Source: Heterobasidion occidentale
Taxonomy: Eukaryota; Basidiomycota; Agaricomycetes; Russulales; Bondarzewiaceae
Reading direction: 5' to 3'
Assembly: GCA_039111635.1 (NCBI GenBank)
Contig: JBCAQO010000003.1
Span: 2,604,001 to 2,668,000 of the forward strand
Length of the DNA stretch: 64,000 nucleotides
Of the stretch, positions 22,593 to 36,648 are shown in pieces (positions within the stretch are counted from its first letter, which is position 1; each line of letters begins with the position of its first letter). The translations under genes were made by a program, and so were the position numbers. The notes under the pieces are model-generated. The model ran no database searches and had not been told where the DNA came from. It saw nothing but the letters and a program-made list of their open reading frames with translations.

Positions 22593-24197
22593 ATGAACCT
22601 CGCCCGACATTCCATCACTGCAACAAACCCAGTGAACCTGTTTGATGTCCGCTTTGATGCTGATTGCCAGATTTTCACCACCTCAACCCCTGCCGGATTC
22701 GCTGTCTATCGGGCGAACCCTCTAGAACTGCTTCGGAAACGAGGTAAACGAGCACTTGGCCTCTGCGCTGATGAGCCTGATTTGCGTCTTCAGAAATAAC
22801 AGGCGGCACGCTTTCTGCGGCTGTTCCTCTTCACTCATCGTCTCTTCTATTCCTCTTGGGAGGAGGAGGAAGTCCTCGATACCCACCGAATAAAGTCGTC
22901 TTCTGGGACGATGCCCTTGGTCAGGAGGTCGCAGAGCTAGAATTCAGGGAGAAGGTGCGCGGAATCACTTGCCGACGGGGATGGCTTGCAGTGGCGCTGC
23001 GTAGACGAGTGGTCGTCTTCGAGATTGGAGCCGCCGTGACGCGATATGGCGAATGGGATACTTGTGACAATCCGAGAGGTAATTTACATCTACTGTTATA
23101 AGCTCAAGGCCCTTCATGGCTTCTTCATGAACGATCGGAATCATTAACCACCTGGTCACTGATCAGTATTTCTCCAAAGGTTTGCTTGCAATCGCGACAG
23201 GCCCGTACGCGACGCTGCTTAGCGTTCCAGGGCGACAGATAGGCCATGTACAACTAATTCACCTTCCACCTTGCCGCCCTCCAGAGCCTATTGGTCCTCC
23301 TCCTTCTACCCCGCCACGCCCTCCCCCACAGCCTACTAAGCATCCACATTCGATCATCGTAGCACACAACAGTGCTTTGACAACGTTGTCCGTCCCCCCA
23401 TCCGGGCGCTTATTGGCCACGACCTCATTGCGGGGTACTTTGGTCCGCATATGGGACACAGCCACGGGAAAGCAGATCCGAGAGCTGCGTCGCGGGACGG
23501 ATCAGGCTGAGATATACGGTGTCGCTTTTCGGCCTGATGAGACTGAGCTGTGTGTTTGGAGCGACAAGGGCACTATTCACGTGTTCGCACTCGCTATACG
23601 CTCTGGCGCGTCGTAAGTCTTGACTGTTATGCGATACGATGGATCCTCATCATCCCTTCTAGAAACCGACAGTCGTCACTGTCGTCGTTGACCCCTTACT
23701 TGCCTCTCCCCAAGTACTTCGATTCGGAATGGTCTTATGCACAGTTTCGTATACCAACGCAGTCGTCACACATATCGCTATCGCAACAGACCTCACAACA
23801 CCGATCAAATGCCGACCTTGTAGGAGAGGAGAAATGCACCGTTGGCTGGATTAGGCACGCTTCTAGCGAGGATATAACCCAGCCAGGATCTGCGTCCACG
23901 GTTGAGCATCAACTCATAGCCCTCACGTTTAGTGGCGGATGGTATCGACTATCTGTCCCACACGGAACATCGTCATCCAGTACTCCAGGAGCTTCATCTC
24001 GTTCTGCCATCCCTACATCTCGTTCGCCTCCTAGCGTGAAATCCTTACACATGCCAAGGCCCCGGTCCGGTAGCGGTTCGTCCTTCTCTAGTCGAGCAGA
24101 CAAGGGAAAGGGCCGAGAGAGCGATCGGGAGAAGGAAAGTCGAGATTGTGTCTTGCAGGAGTTTCGACGATTTGGAAGATGGGACGGATGGAGTTGA
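22593..24197 (+). CDS. PROPPIN beta-propeller (Atg18/Hsv2/WIPI family)
   Basis: Four exons (22593-22743, 22794-23078, 23180-23612, 23663-24197) give 1404 nt, 467 aa. PROPPINs are seven-bladed propellers that bind PI3P and PI(3,5)P2 on autophagic and vacuolar membranes. The key LRRG lipid-binding motif is present as RELRRGTDQAEIYGVAF (blade 5/6 boundary), preceded by GRLLATTSLRGTLVRIWDT. The N-terminus (NLFDVRFDADCQIFTTSTPAGFAVY) matches blade 1. A Pro-rich insertion (PPPSTPPRPPPQPTKHP) and a Ser/Arg-rich loop near residues 400-440 (PRPRSGSGSSFSSRADKGKGR) are longer than in yeast. The best guess is the Hsv2/WIPI4 branch, which acts with Atg2, but Atg18 itself cannot be excluded without a tree. 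Confidence 0.88.
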
Positions 24198-24490
24198 ATG
24201 ATCAGTGCTCAGTAGGCAGAACTAGACGATTCGTCAGAGAAGGGGTTTTGTGGGCTTGTGGGCTTTGTTTTCGCACTTGGTTAAACCATGCATATTCACG
24301 TGTATAAGTACTACATATGGCTCTTGGCTTCCATAACATATTGTACGATAATTTACTCATCTCATTGCTATCAACCACTTCAGCCACTTGTTTTTCGTCA
24401 CGTTCCAGCTGGGTTCCAGCTCGGAGTAGGCACTCGTCATCCTCCCGATTGGAGCTGGTATGTAACGCCTTGATCTGACTACTTTCCGCC

Positions 24491-26379
<1,889 letters not shown>

Positions 26380-26628
26380 GTGGGTCGCCTGTTTGGTAGG
26401 ACCAACAGCCTTCAACAGCATGTAGAGTCTGTACGATAATTACATCACAAGCAAATGAGCAGTGGCCCTAACGTGTCTAACGGGACGGGAGGACGCGATG
26501 AGAGGCGTATGACTTACCCAATATATGAACCGCCCCGATAACCGCAGTCAGAGGATAGCGAACGGCAGATGTTAGTCTCGACCAGATAATCCCGATGCGC
26601 TCATCAGTGCGCAAGAATTACACTATCC

Positions 26629-27020
26629 TCATTGGTTCTTCCTCGACTGTTTATCCTTCACTATGGATAGAACTTCTTGGTCATGGCGGTCCTCAATCAA
26701 AGATAGAACAATGTAGGCGACTAAGACGGATATTGCCGCTAATGGCAGTGATGGCGGCATACGTTGCATTCCCTGCGTATGAGTCGTCAGAACACTGCGT
26801 GACTGAGTAGGAAGACCTCTTGCCCTTCCAGAAATACTTCTCGGATAGGAAGTAAGAGCCAATAGGAATCACACCAAGCGACAGGCTGAATATGATGAGT
26901 TTGATGAGTACGCCTCTGCTCGAGAAGAAATGTCATTAGTATTCGAGACATATTAAAGAGCGGGCGACACCCTTGGACTCCTTGATCAATGATTGTGGAT
27001 CCTGCCGTCTGCTCCCTCAT
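26629..27020 (-). CDS. VMA21: V-ATPase assembly factor Vma21 (frame broken)
   Basis: Three exons (26971-27020, 26824-26918, 26629-26772). Vma21 is a two-helix ER protein that escorts the V0 sector during V-ATPase assembly. Helix 1 is RGVLIKLIIFSLSLGVIPIG; the loop FLSEKYFWKGNATYAAITAI leads to helix 2, AAISVLVAYIVLSLIED, followed by a short basic tail ending KQSRKNQ. Total length is 289 nt, one base more than a multiple of three: NATYAAITAI and AAISVLV are in different frames, with the switch at about 26735-26745. Intron 2 needs a GC donor (gcaaga). A GT-AG alternative keeps an open frame but destroys the conserved NATYAAI segment. Family call is firm; the break may be a sequence error. Confidence 0.8.
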
Positions 27021-27618
27021 ACTCTCTACGGTGTTTGAGACAAGAGTGTCTCTAAACTTTGAAGTGGTTAGCAGAATACACGCTCCTGAGCTCCTGGGCT
27101 TTGCGAGATCGCGTGAAAAGGTGTCGAAAGGCGGGAGACAATGGAGGTCAGAAAAGGGTGGAACAGAGGTCCGTATAGCCTCTTGCAGGGCCACGGGATT
27201 GCTGTAGGGGGACGACGGAGAGCACGGTGTCAGTGAGCAGTCACTGAGTACTGAGTGTGCGGAGTTGCAAGTCGCGCCGGAGCAGTTACATGCTGTCACA
27301 TGATAAGAAATAAAAAAGTTGGCAACCAAGGACCATTCAAAACACAAGAGAAACACGATTAAAATAAAAAAGATGGAAGGAACCAGATCGTTCTATTTGG
27401 TCTCCCAGTTTTCCGTAAGTTTCTGACACCTGAATTTCTTTTTTCGTACCTGCTCGTACCGGGTCTTATTCCCGTGGGAAGTTTCTGACCTCGTCCTCAT
27501 TCTTATTGGGCATGAAGCTTCATGGACTGCCTGGCCCACTTGGACCTCTGACTCGAAGGTGAAGAAAGCCAAGAAAAGGTGATGCAGCCAAGGTTTTCAG
27601 AAACAGCTTTGTGTGAAT
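27021..27618. other. intergenic region between VMA21 start and SEC63 end
   Basis: Both neighbours are on the minus strand, so this 598-bp region holds the VMA21 promoter and the SEC63 3' UTR. A tiny spliced plus-strand frame (start at 27373) is possible but has no support. Confidence 0.35.
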
Positions 27619-30181
27619 TCAATCACTATCACTGCTGCTATCGCTATTCTCTGCATTGTCATCATCCGTCGAACTCTCGTCATCACTCTCTGCCGCAGCC
27701 TTTTTGACCGACCCACCGCGCATAGCCGCCATCTGCCCTGCCAGCGTATCCTCCTCGGGCTCCGAGATCTCATCTTCCGCATCCTGCTCGTCCGCGTTCA
27801 ACGCCGACACATCGTCGATCTTGAGCTAATCATCCGGACAGCAGTTGAGTTTTATGACGTGATATCTGGATCGATCTCTCATGAAGACGCACCTGCACGG
27901 CTTTCACGATGTCCTCCCCGATGAGAGTGTCGCTCACGATATGGATCCTCCAAGTGAACAAACCAACACCGGGAGGTGCTTGGAATCGCAGCTTAAAAGA
28001 CCGGAAGTTGCGCGATCGCGTGGGGTCTGAGAACGGAACGTCTGAGATCTTCATCGGCGGCACGACAACCTTGTTCATCTTCTCATCCGCAATCACGATC
28101 CACCATCCTGGTCGACGGTTCTACTCGAATTGTCAGTTGAACATCTCGAAGATCGACACCTTTGAAAGCTTACCCCAGGCCAGTATGGCGCATGTGCCCA
28201 GCCGCTGCCCTGTGAGGAAGGTGATAGATCTTCATAGTCTTGAGGGCTTTTCAGGAACTCGTCGTCTTTCGCTGCATCTGTATCAGATGGTGGACGCTCT
28301 TCCTCGTCCTTCGTTGCACCATTTACAAGAGATCCATGGGTAGGAGGCGAGAGACGGAGTTTGACAACCAGGAGGACGAGCGCAGATGGCGTGACGATGC
28401 GCTCACCGATGACTACAACGACGGCGCCCGGAAAACGATGAACTCATAATCCATGCAAGCGCCAAGACGACGCACCTTGAAATTTGGCATCAACTAGCTC
28501 CAGCCGCCCCCACCGCGCGGCTGCCTTCTTAATGTCCAGTAGACGTTCGTCACCTTTCTCTTCCAGAGCCTGTATATAGTCCTCCACAGTGGACACGCCT
28601 TCTGGGAGTGTCTTTACGTCGTCCTCGCTGATGCCAGGTAACTGTGCATACTTCACCTTGTCGTTGCCGGGGAAAAGTGCCTGTGCCAGATATGCGTGAA
28701 GATGCATGACGGCGAGCGTCGGCAGAAACCAGTTCCGTGCCATGCTGATATTGAGCAAAGCGTTCAAGATATTCGGAGTCTGGAGAGTATCTCCGCTTGC
28801 TCTGTTTGCATCGTCAACCATTAAACATTCGCGCGAAAAGAGTAACTGAGACGAACCTTTTTTCAAAGCAGAATCCTTCACGTCCAAACGCAACAAGTAT
28901 GCATGTATGAGGATCAAAGCACGCCAACGACCATCTTTGCTCTCACTCTTCACAAGCGCGCGAACATCCCTCCACTTCTGGCCTATAGCTGCCTCAATCG
29001 CCTTCTCCAATTCTTCCAGTTGAGCCACTCCGCCGGTTTTCCCTGGCCGCTCAATTCAACTGCCTTACCCAGCGCGCCAACAATGTCTTCGATGCCGGAT
29101 GCTTCAGTCAGGGACTTGAAGAACCGGGCAGCCGTCTGAGCATGAATGCCGTCCTTGGTCTTCTGACGACTGCCGAACCACCAACGACCCTAATCAAAAG
29201 TTAGTCTCTTGATGTACTAGATGTAAAAAGCGAACTCAAACATACGACGAGCATAGGAAGAGAAATACCAAACAGTAATCCATAGACGCCCAACACCCAG
29301 ATGTTGTTCTGCGCTTCAACGATCCAGCGAGGAAGCGCGATGCCCATGGTTATTTCCTGCCTACCGTCAGGATGGCCGTAATCCTCGTAGTTTTTGCGGA
29401 TATTCGCGTCGGTCAACCTATATCCCAACACCACCGTCCAATTTAGCACTGATGAGACCACGAAGGGAGCAGAAAGACATACGACTTGTAGGCCTTGGTG
29501 ATGTCCACAAAGCGTGCAGCGACAGACTCGGCAGTGTCGTTAGCCGTGAGTTTCACCTTGTCTGGATGGCTAAATGGGAATCATGAACGGGGAGCAGGAT
29601 GCGATGATATGCCAGACGCACTAAATTCGGGACAGCTTCTTGAAGTGCGATTTGATATCCTTCTCTGTAACGCCCTACAACCATACACATCATCATTCTG
29701 CGTACGCCAGCGGGTAGTGAGCGCAATCACCATCGTGAGCCCGAGGATCTCATATGGGTCATATAGCTTGCTGTCATTGGCGGTATTCGCGACCTTGTAC
29801 GAGAGCAAAGCAAGGACTGCCCAACCGAGGGCAGTAAACATGGCTCTGTTAGACCGAGCTCATTAGTTTTGAGCTGAGCGCCGGAGATGCAAGCCTACTT
29901 TCTGGAGAATTTCGGTCGCAACGACGATCCCTTCGCTTCCTTGCGATGACGCACACAAGGCCCACACTCGCAACCCGACGTAATAACATGTTCTGCACAC
30001 CATCCAGGTTGTCAGCACACCCAATCACTTGAATCTGACTCTTCTGCACGAGTCAAGGAGACTTACTAGAAGAGGAAGAGAACAAGAACGAAAGCGTGAA
30101 CGGGACGAGGATGATGGAAAGGACGGTGATGATGAAATACAGAGCCATATTGCCCGACTCATCATAATTATAGCTGGCCAT
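27619..30181 (-). CDS. SEC63: ER protein translocation subunit Sec63 (J protein; two apparent frame breaks)
   Basis: Exons: 30067-30181, 29899-29992, 29731-29845, 29622-29674, 29483-29569, 29246-29417, 28857-29189, 28476-28801, 28174-28412, 27893-28120, 27619-27825; about 656 aa. Sec63 joins the Sec61 translocon and recruits Kar2/BiP through its J domain. Two N-terminal helices (YFIITVLSIILVPFTLSFLF and AMFTALGWAVLALLSYKV) precede a J domain with the HPD triad (YHPDKVKLT). A third helix (WVLGVYGLLFGISLPMLV) and the SEC63 Brl domain (AQLEELEKAIEAAIG, NILNALLNISMARNW, PGWWIVIADEKMNKV) follow. The tail is highly acidic, ending SDSSSDSD, as expected for the Sec62-binding end. Two places need one extra base: about 29037-29043 (GKAVELSGQGK to TGGVAQLEE) and about 28782-28792 (EQAEIL to LQTPNIL). 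Splice alternatives exist but lose conserved residues. Confidence 0.85.
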
Positions 30182-30383
30182 GATGAGGACCAGAAGCGGA
30201 GGTTACCTGCAAGTCCTATGTGGATTTAAATGGACCAGGAGTGGACGGGGTGGACGTGGCAGGGAGAGCGGACGATGCAGTCTTCGAGTTCACTGCCGCG
30301 CTGGCATATCTGGATGACGTCATTCCGAACGTGTCAGCACACGCGCTTCGTTCTGAGCAGCGTCTTCAAGCCCGGCGAGGACC
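30182..30383. promoter_or_regulatory. bidirectional promoter, SEC63 / coilin-like gene
   Basis: Only 202 bp separate the divergent start codons, so regulatory signals must be shared or interleaved. No specific element is recognised. Confidence 0.4.
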
Positions 30384-32045
30384 ATGTCTGAACCGATGCG
30401 GCGCATACGCCTCACATCCGCACCTCCTCTCCCTCCTCTCAAGGCCTGGTTTTCAATCTCTGCCATCGCCGTCGATGCGCCCGTCTCAGACCTCAAGTCC
30501 CACCTCTGCTCGACCCTCCAAATCCTTCGCGATGCAGAGCTTCAGGCAAGCGACATCGAGCTTCTGTTTGACGACTTTGAGCTGCTCTCTGAGTCGCGCG
30601 TAGACGTCTTGCGGGACGGCGACCTGGTCTGGTATACTTCTCTCTTCTATCTTATGGTACGGCTAATTTGAGGTCATTCTCCAGCATTCATCAGAAACCA
30701 AAAACCGCGAAGCGCAAAGCGCCCCCTCTCAGTCGCCCTCTCGAAAAAAGCGCCGGCTTCCTTCTCCCATTCGATCTCCACCCCATCCTGTGCCTTCGTT
30801 GAAGAAGCGCAGTCCACCAGCTCACTCGACATCCAGCGAAGACTCGTCTTCTGACGATAGCTCTTCAGACGATTCCTCGGACACATCTTCCACATCGTCG
30901 GACTCGGATTCAGACTCGGACACCTCGTCATCACCGTCCGTCGTCAAATCGTCCAAACCGCCTCTACGCGGCCAAAAGAGCGATCGACCGTGCGTTTCAC
31001 TATGTCTCTATTGAACACTTAACATCATCCTCGGACAGAATAACACATGTGCCCCCGGGATATGGCAAGCCTCAGACACGGAGTCGAAACATTCGACGGC
31101 GCAAAAAACGCCAATACGAACGTGAAGCCGACGATGCGCAGGCACCCGCATCTATTATTCCTGTCGCCAGCCCCAACGCAGTCCCACTCGGCTCCAAACC
31201 TGCTCTTTATACTCCTCCCCTTCCTACCGAATCCCTCAGCAGACCAGAGCCAATCGCCATGATGTCTCTCTCGAATAAAAACAAAAGGCGCGGATTCAAA
31301 AGGTCAATGGCAGAGTCGCGTCCAAACCGCATCGTATTCGACACAGAAGACAGTACGCCCATTGCTGCGTCGCCAGTTTCTGGGTTGTCCCGCCCTGCGT
31401 CGCGTTCGCATTTGCCCCGGTTGATCCCGCCATCGGAGAAGCAGGACCTCGGACTGCTTCCGCCGAATATGTTTGTCACGAGCGTGGACGTGGAGGCAGG
31501 GTTGTGGCCACGCCGAGAGCATGCGAATAATGATGCTGGGCAGAATGGGCATGCTGAGCGGTCTCGACGTGCAAAGCGGCGCAAGACAGCACCCGAGGAG
31601 GAGTACGATGAGGGCAACCAAGTCTTGCAAGACACTGCATTGCCATACGACGACGAGTCGGCTGCCGCGATGGAAGCAGCTGAAGATATTGACTGGGATG
31701 GTGTCGAACGACGATGGACGACACTCACAAAAGTGGTGAGGGGCACGAACATGTCGCCCGGCAGTTTAGTAGGCTGGAAGGTACGGCACGAACACAGGCC
31801 GGTCTCGTTCATGCTCACAGACAGCGACATAGGACCTTGGAATTCACCCTGTCACGTTGACTCCGGAGATGCTGCTTTCAATTGCACGCGTTGTCAGATG
31901 CGATGAGAGCGAGGTGGCCGTGCAGCAGGTTCGGCGGCCAGGCATGGGAGCGGTGTCGTTTGGAGGACATGTGGAGGAAGAGGAGGAGATCGAGGTGTAT
32001 GGATGGGACGACATGTCTGAATGGCGAGCGGTGTTGTATAGCTAG
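30384..32045 (+). CDS. coilin-like Cajal-body protein
   Basis: Four exons (30384-30619 or -30631, 30685-30989, 31039-31780, 31833-32045), close to 500 aa. The N-terminal 80 residues (MRRIRLTSAPPLPPLKAW ... ELLFDDFELLSESRVDVLRDGDLV) match the ubiquitin-like self-association domain of coilin. A long Ser/Asp/Lys region follows (SSSDDSSSDDSSDTSS), then the basic patch TRSRNIRRRKKRQ, then a C-terminal Tudor-like region (DIDWDGVERRWTTLTKVVRGT, VTLTPEMLLSIARVVRCDES). This order is that of coilin, the scaffold of Cajal bodies that binds snRNPs. The exon 1 end is uncertain: CTG|gtctgg keeps frame but loses the expected Val-Trp; TGG|GTATAC would need one more G at 30631. Coilin is patchily distributed in fungi, so the call rests on architecture more than identity. 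Confidence 0.7.
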
Positions 32046-32255
32046 TCGCTGTGTAGAGAATATTTGAGTGCCGTAATGCGGAGGAAGCCGGTGCGGGGTG
32101 CGCCGAGGACGGGACAGAATTTGCGAGGGCAAGGACGTGTTCGTTCGGCAGCGCTCTCCTTCTCCCTCACGACCTTCACCGCGCTTGGTCGCGCTCGTCG
32201 TTGCTCACATCCCCCTCACGCGAGCCATCAGCGCTCCTGACCGCTCAATCCCGCC

Positions 32256-35200
32256 ATGCTGCCTCAGGTAGCGACCCACATCCTCCACCACACCACCCGT
32301 GCCGCCGCTGCCGCACAGAACCAGGCCGGCCACACTCTTCGCAATGTCCTTGGCCTCCAGTCATCCGGCTCTCAGTCTGCGTCTACCAGTCTAGGCTCCT
32401 GGAATGGGGCAGGCTCCTCTAGTTGGGGCAGTGGCCACGCTGGCGCAGGCGGAGGTGCGAAGTACCATACTGGCAGTCGTTTCTATTCCGGTTACACTGT
32501 GAGCTGCCCAGCGTCTATCTTTTCGCATGACCTGCCTTGCTCATTTCACCACCGATCTTAGGGCCCTGGCCGCGCGATCACTCAGGCAAACACCACCTCC
32601 GATTCCCAAACGCAGACAGATGACAACGATGACGTTCCCGTACTCAAAGCCGTCGTTCGTCCTCCTAGGAAACCCCGCGCTCGCAGTCATAGCTTCTCTG
32701 TCAGTCGTCAAACTCAGGCAGAGCGCGCGCAAGAGTTTGGCGTCCTTCAGGCCGTCAAACTTCACGTGCGATCCCGTCACGCCTTCGCTGAGCCCTCCAC
32801 GTCCCAAGAATTGTCCACCGGCACCAACGATGCTCTCCAACCGTCTTCGAGTCAGGCCGAGCCAGCACGGGCCCGTCGCAACTCAACCTCGTCCACGGCC
32901 TCCCTCCCTAGTTCTGGTGTGAGCGACGACTTTTCCCTCGCCCCTTCCCATCCGATACTTGCGCCCACCGATCCCGCCGCCCCACAAACTGTCCTTGAAC
33001 CAGAGCTTTCGACCTCGCCTGCGGAGAATGTTGAACCGTATACTTCAGAGTTCCTCACCCTGTTCGGCGAGATTAACGATAAATCGGACCCCACCAAGAT
33101 TCGTATCGCTATCCGGAAACTCCACGATCCTTCCACGCCTTCTACCGTACACGATTGGAATGCCGCGCTCAAGGCGCTCATCCATCTTCGCAAACCCGGT
33201 GAGCCCGCCACAGATATCATCGAAACCTACAATGCCCTTGTGGCCCGCGCCATCGACCCAAGCGCGACGACGTTGAACATGGTTATCGAGGCCCTCTGTG
33301 AACGGGATCACGAAGTCCATCGGATCGTCGGTACCCTCGAATTGCGGAATAGAAAGCGTATTTTGGCCGGGCTTGCAGATGCTCCCGAGGTCCACGTCGA
33401 TAGGCAGCACATCTCTGACCTCCAGGCGGAGGGTAACTTCGTCTCTGCTATCTCCCTCTTCGAAGCTTCTGCAACGAAGAGTGCGATGCCCCTGCGTATC
33501 TACACCGTTCTTCTTCGAGCGTGCGCACATCACAAGGCAGTGGACTCGGCGATCCGCGTTTTCTCGCACCTCGAGAACCGTCCAAGGATCCTCCCTACCG
33601 CATCGGTATATGACTACCTCATCTCAGCCTATTCCGCTGTTGGAGACCTTGAAGGGGCAAAGGTGGTTTTTGATGAGTTCAAGAACGTCTCCCGAGACAG
33701 GAAGATTCACTGGCACTCGACAGAACATGATGTCGCCCGGCAAGCCCACATTGGCGTTTGGAACAGCATGATTGATGCCTATTTCCGTGCGAATGACCCT
33801 TCCAGCGGGCTAGGATTGTTAGAACAGATGTTGGACACACCCAAAGGAGTCGAGTTCGAGGTTCAGGATGTCCCTGCGCCCTCGTTGACGACATACATCA
33901 CCATCGTCGAAGGTTTCTGCCGTCTTGGTGACATGAAGACTGCCCTGTCATGGTTCGAGCGTCTGCTCGAACAGGACTCCGTAGCCGCGCACCCGTTCAA
34001 ACCCACGTCGACCCCCCCTCGCCCCAACTCCCGACTCTGGCAGATCCTGATCACCGCTCTCCTGGAGAAGGGAATGATCCATGATGCGAATCGGCTATTC
34101 AAAGTGTCTCAGTCTGTTGCTCAACGAGATGGCCTCAACTTTTGGTGGTGGGATCGGGCGATGATGTTCCACGTCAACCTGCGCCACCTCGAAGAGAACA
34201 CGCTCGAAGATGCCGCCGCCATTGAGATTCTTGACTTCCTATGTGAGACGGTCCTTGGGCGCAGGAAGCATTGGGGCAGCAATTTACGCGAGCTCCAAGG
34301 CTCTACAGGAATGAAACCACTCATTTCCAGATATGCCATACACGGGCGCCCAGACAAATCTTTAGAGATCATTCAGTCTATCGCCGAATTCGTGCGTACG
34401 CCCAAACCGAAAGATCAACTGGTGGCGGACCAGCGTAGTCTTGTGGAGAAATTGCAGAAGGTAATCGAGGTGTCAGATGCGCTCTTACTGGACAACAACA
34501 AAGCTCTCCGAGAGCTTCCTCTCCCTCTGGTCTTGCGTCTTGCATCTGTATGGAAGTCCCGCGGGATCGACCTCTCTGCAGCCATATCCGAATCATGCCT
34601 GCGTGCATACGCTGTTGCTAAAGCCAGTGGCGAGCCCCTTGCACTTTCTGTGGACGACTGGAATACAATTGCGTTCGCATCTGGAGAGCCTATATTAAAA
34701 GGAGATGCCAGGGAACACGTATTCACGGTCCTAACGGATATGGCACGCGAGGGCGTTGATCCGAGTCAACTATCTCCCCAGGTCATGGACAACCTGATTC
34801 GTATCATAGTCGCCGGCAATGATCACTCGCAAGTGCATGCGTTCCTTGAAAACTTGGGACCCGCCTTCGAGGCTCTCTTGACCAACTACATGGAACGTCT
34901 TGAACCAACGCGGACTTTGCCTGCTCCTTTGTCGATCCCATCTGTCGTCCAAGAAGACGGCCGCTCGACAGGCTCCATCGATGTCTACCACAGTCGCTTT
35001 GTCGACGAATACCACCTGTACCCCGGAACTGCGACTTTGAGGGATGCGTTTGCCCGTTTCGAGTCTGGTCTTCAAAGCGGCATGTACCCTACGCCGGCAA
35101 CGTTGGCGCGGTTGATAGATGGCTTCGGTCGTCTGAAGGACATGGGCAAGGTGTACGCTCTCTACAACGCAGCGCAGCATGCGCTTTCCCTTTTGGATGC

Positions 35201-36648
35201 AGGCAGTGAACTTCAGACCTCCAGCTGGATAGCCATTGAGAACGCCATGGTCGTCTCCCATGGACACGCAGGTGATGGCCCCCGTGCAGACATGCATCGC
35301 ATGCGCCTTATCGAGCATGGTGCCTCTCCCTCCGCTGACGCCTATGGTGCGCTCATCCAAAGTATCAAGGAAACAACAGACGACACCGCACGTGCTATGG
35401 CCTACTTCGAAGAGTCTCAGATGCGAGGCGTCGCGCCGAACATCTTCCTCTATAACACCACCATCTCGAAGCTTGCCAAGGCTCGCAAGGCGGATTATGC
35501 GATCGAGTTGTTCCAGAGGATGAAGACCATCGGCCTTCGCCCCTCGTCAATCACCTACGGCGCTATCATTGCCGCGTGTTGCCGTGTCGGAGATAGCATG
35601 TCGGCGGAGGCCCTTTTCGCGGAAATGGTGGAACAGCCGCAATACAAGCCTCGCGTTCCGCCGTTCAACACGATGATGCAGTTCTATGTCCAGACAAAGC
35701 CGAATCTTCCTCGCTTCCTTCATTATTTGAACGCGATGCAGAAGGCTGGTATCAGGCCCACAGCGCACACTTATAAGGTTAGTTTGGAGCTTGCGTGCCC
35801 AGTCCGTGCCTAACTCGTTGCCTTTGTACAGCTTATGATCGACGCTCATGGCACTATTGAGCCAGTCAACGTTCCGGCAATGGAACAAACGTTCCGTGAC
35901 CTTGTGGCCGATAGAAATGTCCCCGTCCAAGGTTCGCATTGGGCCGCCCTCATCAATGCCTATGGATGCGTCGCAAAGGACCTGCAAAAGGCGATCGACG
36001 TTTTTGACTCAATTGCGACACATCCCAGCACAGTGACCTCCGGAATCAATCTTCCTGACGCCGTCGTGTACGAATCGCTCATCAACGTCTTCATCATGCT
36101 TCGCCGCACAGATGTCGTGGCTGAATACATCGAGCGCATGCGGGGAAGCGGAGTGCACATGACGGCATACGTCGCAAACTTGCTCATCAGAAGCTATGCG
36201 TCCGTTGGAGATATCGAGGGGGCTCGCCAGGTCTTCGAGGGTCTCTTGGATCCTCCGGTTGGCGTAGCGGCGCCGAACAACCATGCGCCTCACCAAGCGA
36301 TCCCCTCGCGCACAGTATCCCCTGACGCACCCGTCTACCGCGAAGTGCGTCGTCTCCTCTGTTTCATATTTATCCAATCTCACTTGTTTTTATAGCCATC
36401 GACTTGGGAAGCAATGGTCCGTGCTGAGCTGGGAAATGGCAACCGAGATCGTGCAGTCGCTCTCCTTGAACGTATTCAGGCTAGGTAAGCTTTGTCTATA
36501 CTTTCATAACCGCAAGTACTGATGCGCGTAATGTAGGGGATACCCCGAGTCGATATACAACCGCATCAGCGGCATCATGCTCGACGACTCCGTTTCACCA
36601 TGGCCATCAGATACTAGATCGCTAGCGTCAGGCAGCCGGAGTCCATAG
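32256..36648 (+). CDS. large mitochondrial pentatricopeptide repeat (PPR) protein
   Basis: Five exons (32256-32498, 32562-35777, 35832-36344, 36396-36484, 36537-36648) give 4173 nt, 1390 aa. The N-terminus (MLPQVATHILHHTTRAAAAA) is amphipathic and Arg-containing, suiting a mitochondrial presequence. A Ser/Gly/Pro-rich linker is followed, from about residue 250, by many 35-residue PPR units, for example TYITIVEGFCRLGDMKTALSW, NIFLYNTTISKLAKARKADY, SITYGAIIAACCRVGDSMSA and AYVANLLIRSYASVGDIEGA. PPR proteins bind organellar RNA; the length and architecture resemble Cya5/Pet309-type proteins that support cytochrome oxidase mRNA expression, but the target cannot be deduced. The 3.2-kb second exon is unusually intron-poor compared with its neighbours. 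Confidence 0.85.

Noticed and set aside
26629..26862. Minus-strand frame at VMA21 read as one continuous exon
   Set aside because: Its first half lacks homology; only the last 40 residues match Vma21, and the missing NATYAAI segment sits in the neighbouring frame.
33045..33569. Minus-strand open frame of 174 codons inside the PPR gene
   Set aside because: Antisense shadow of a long coding exon without any recognised motif.
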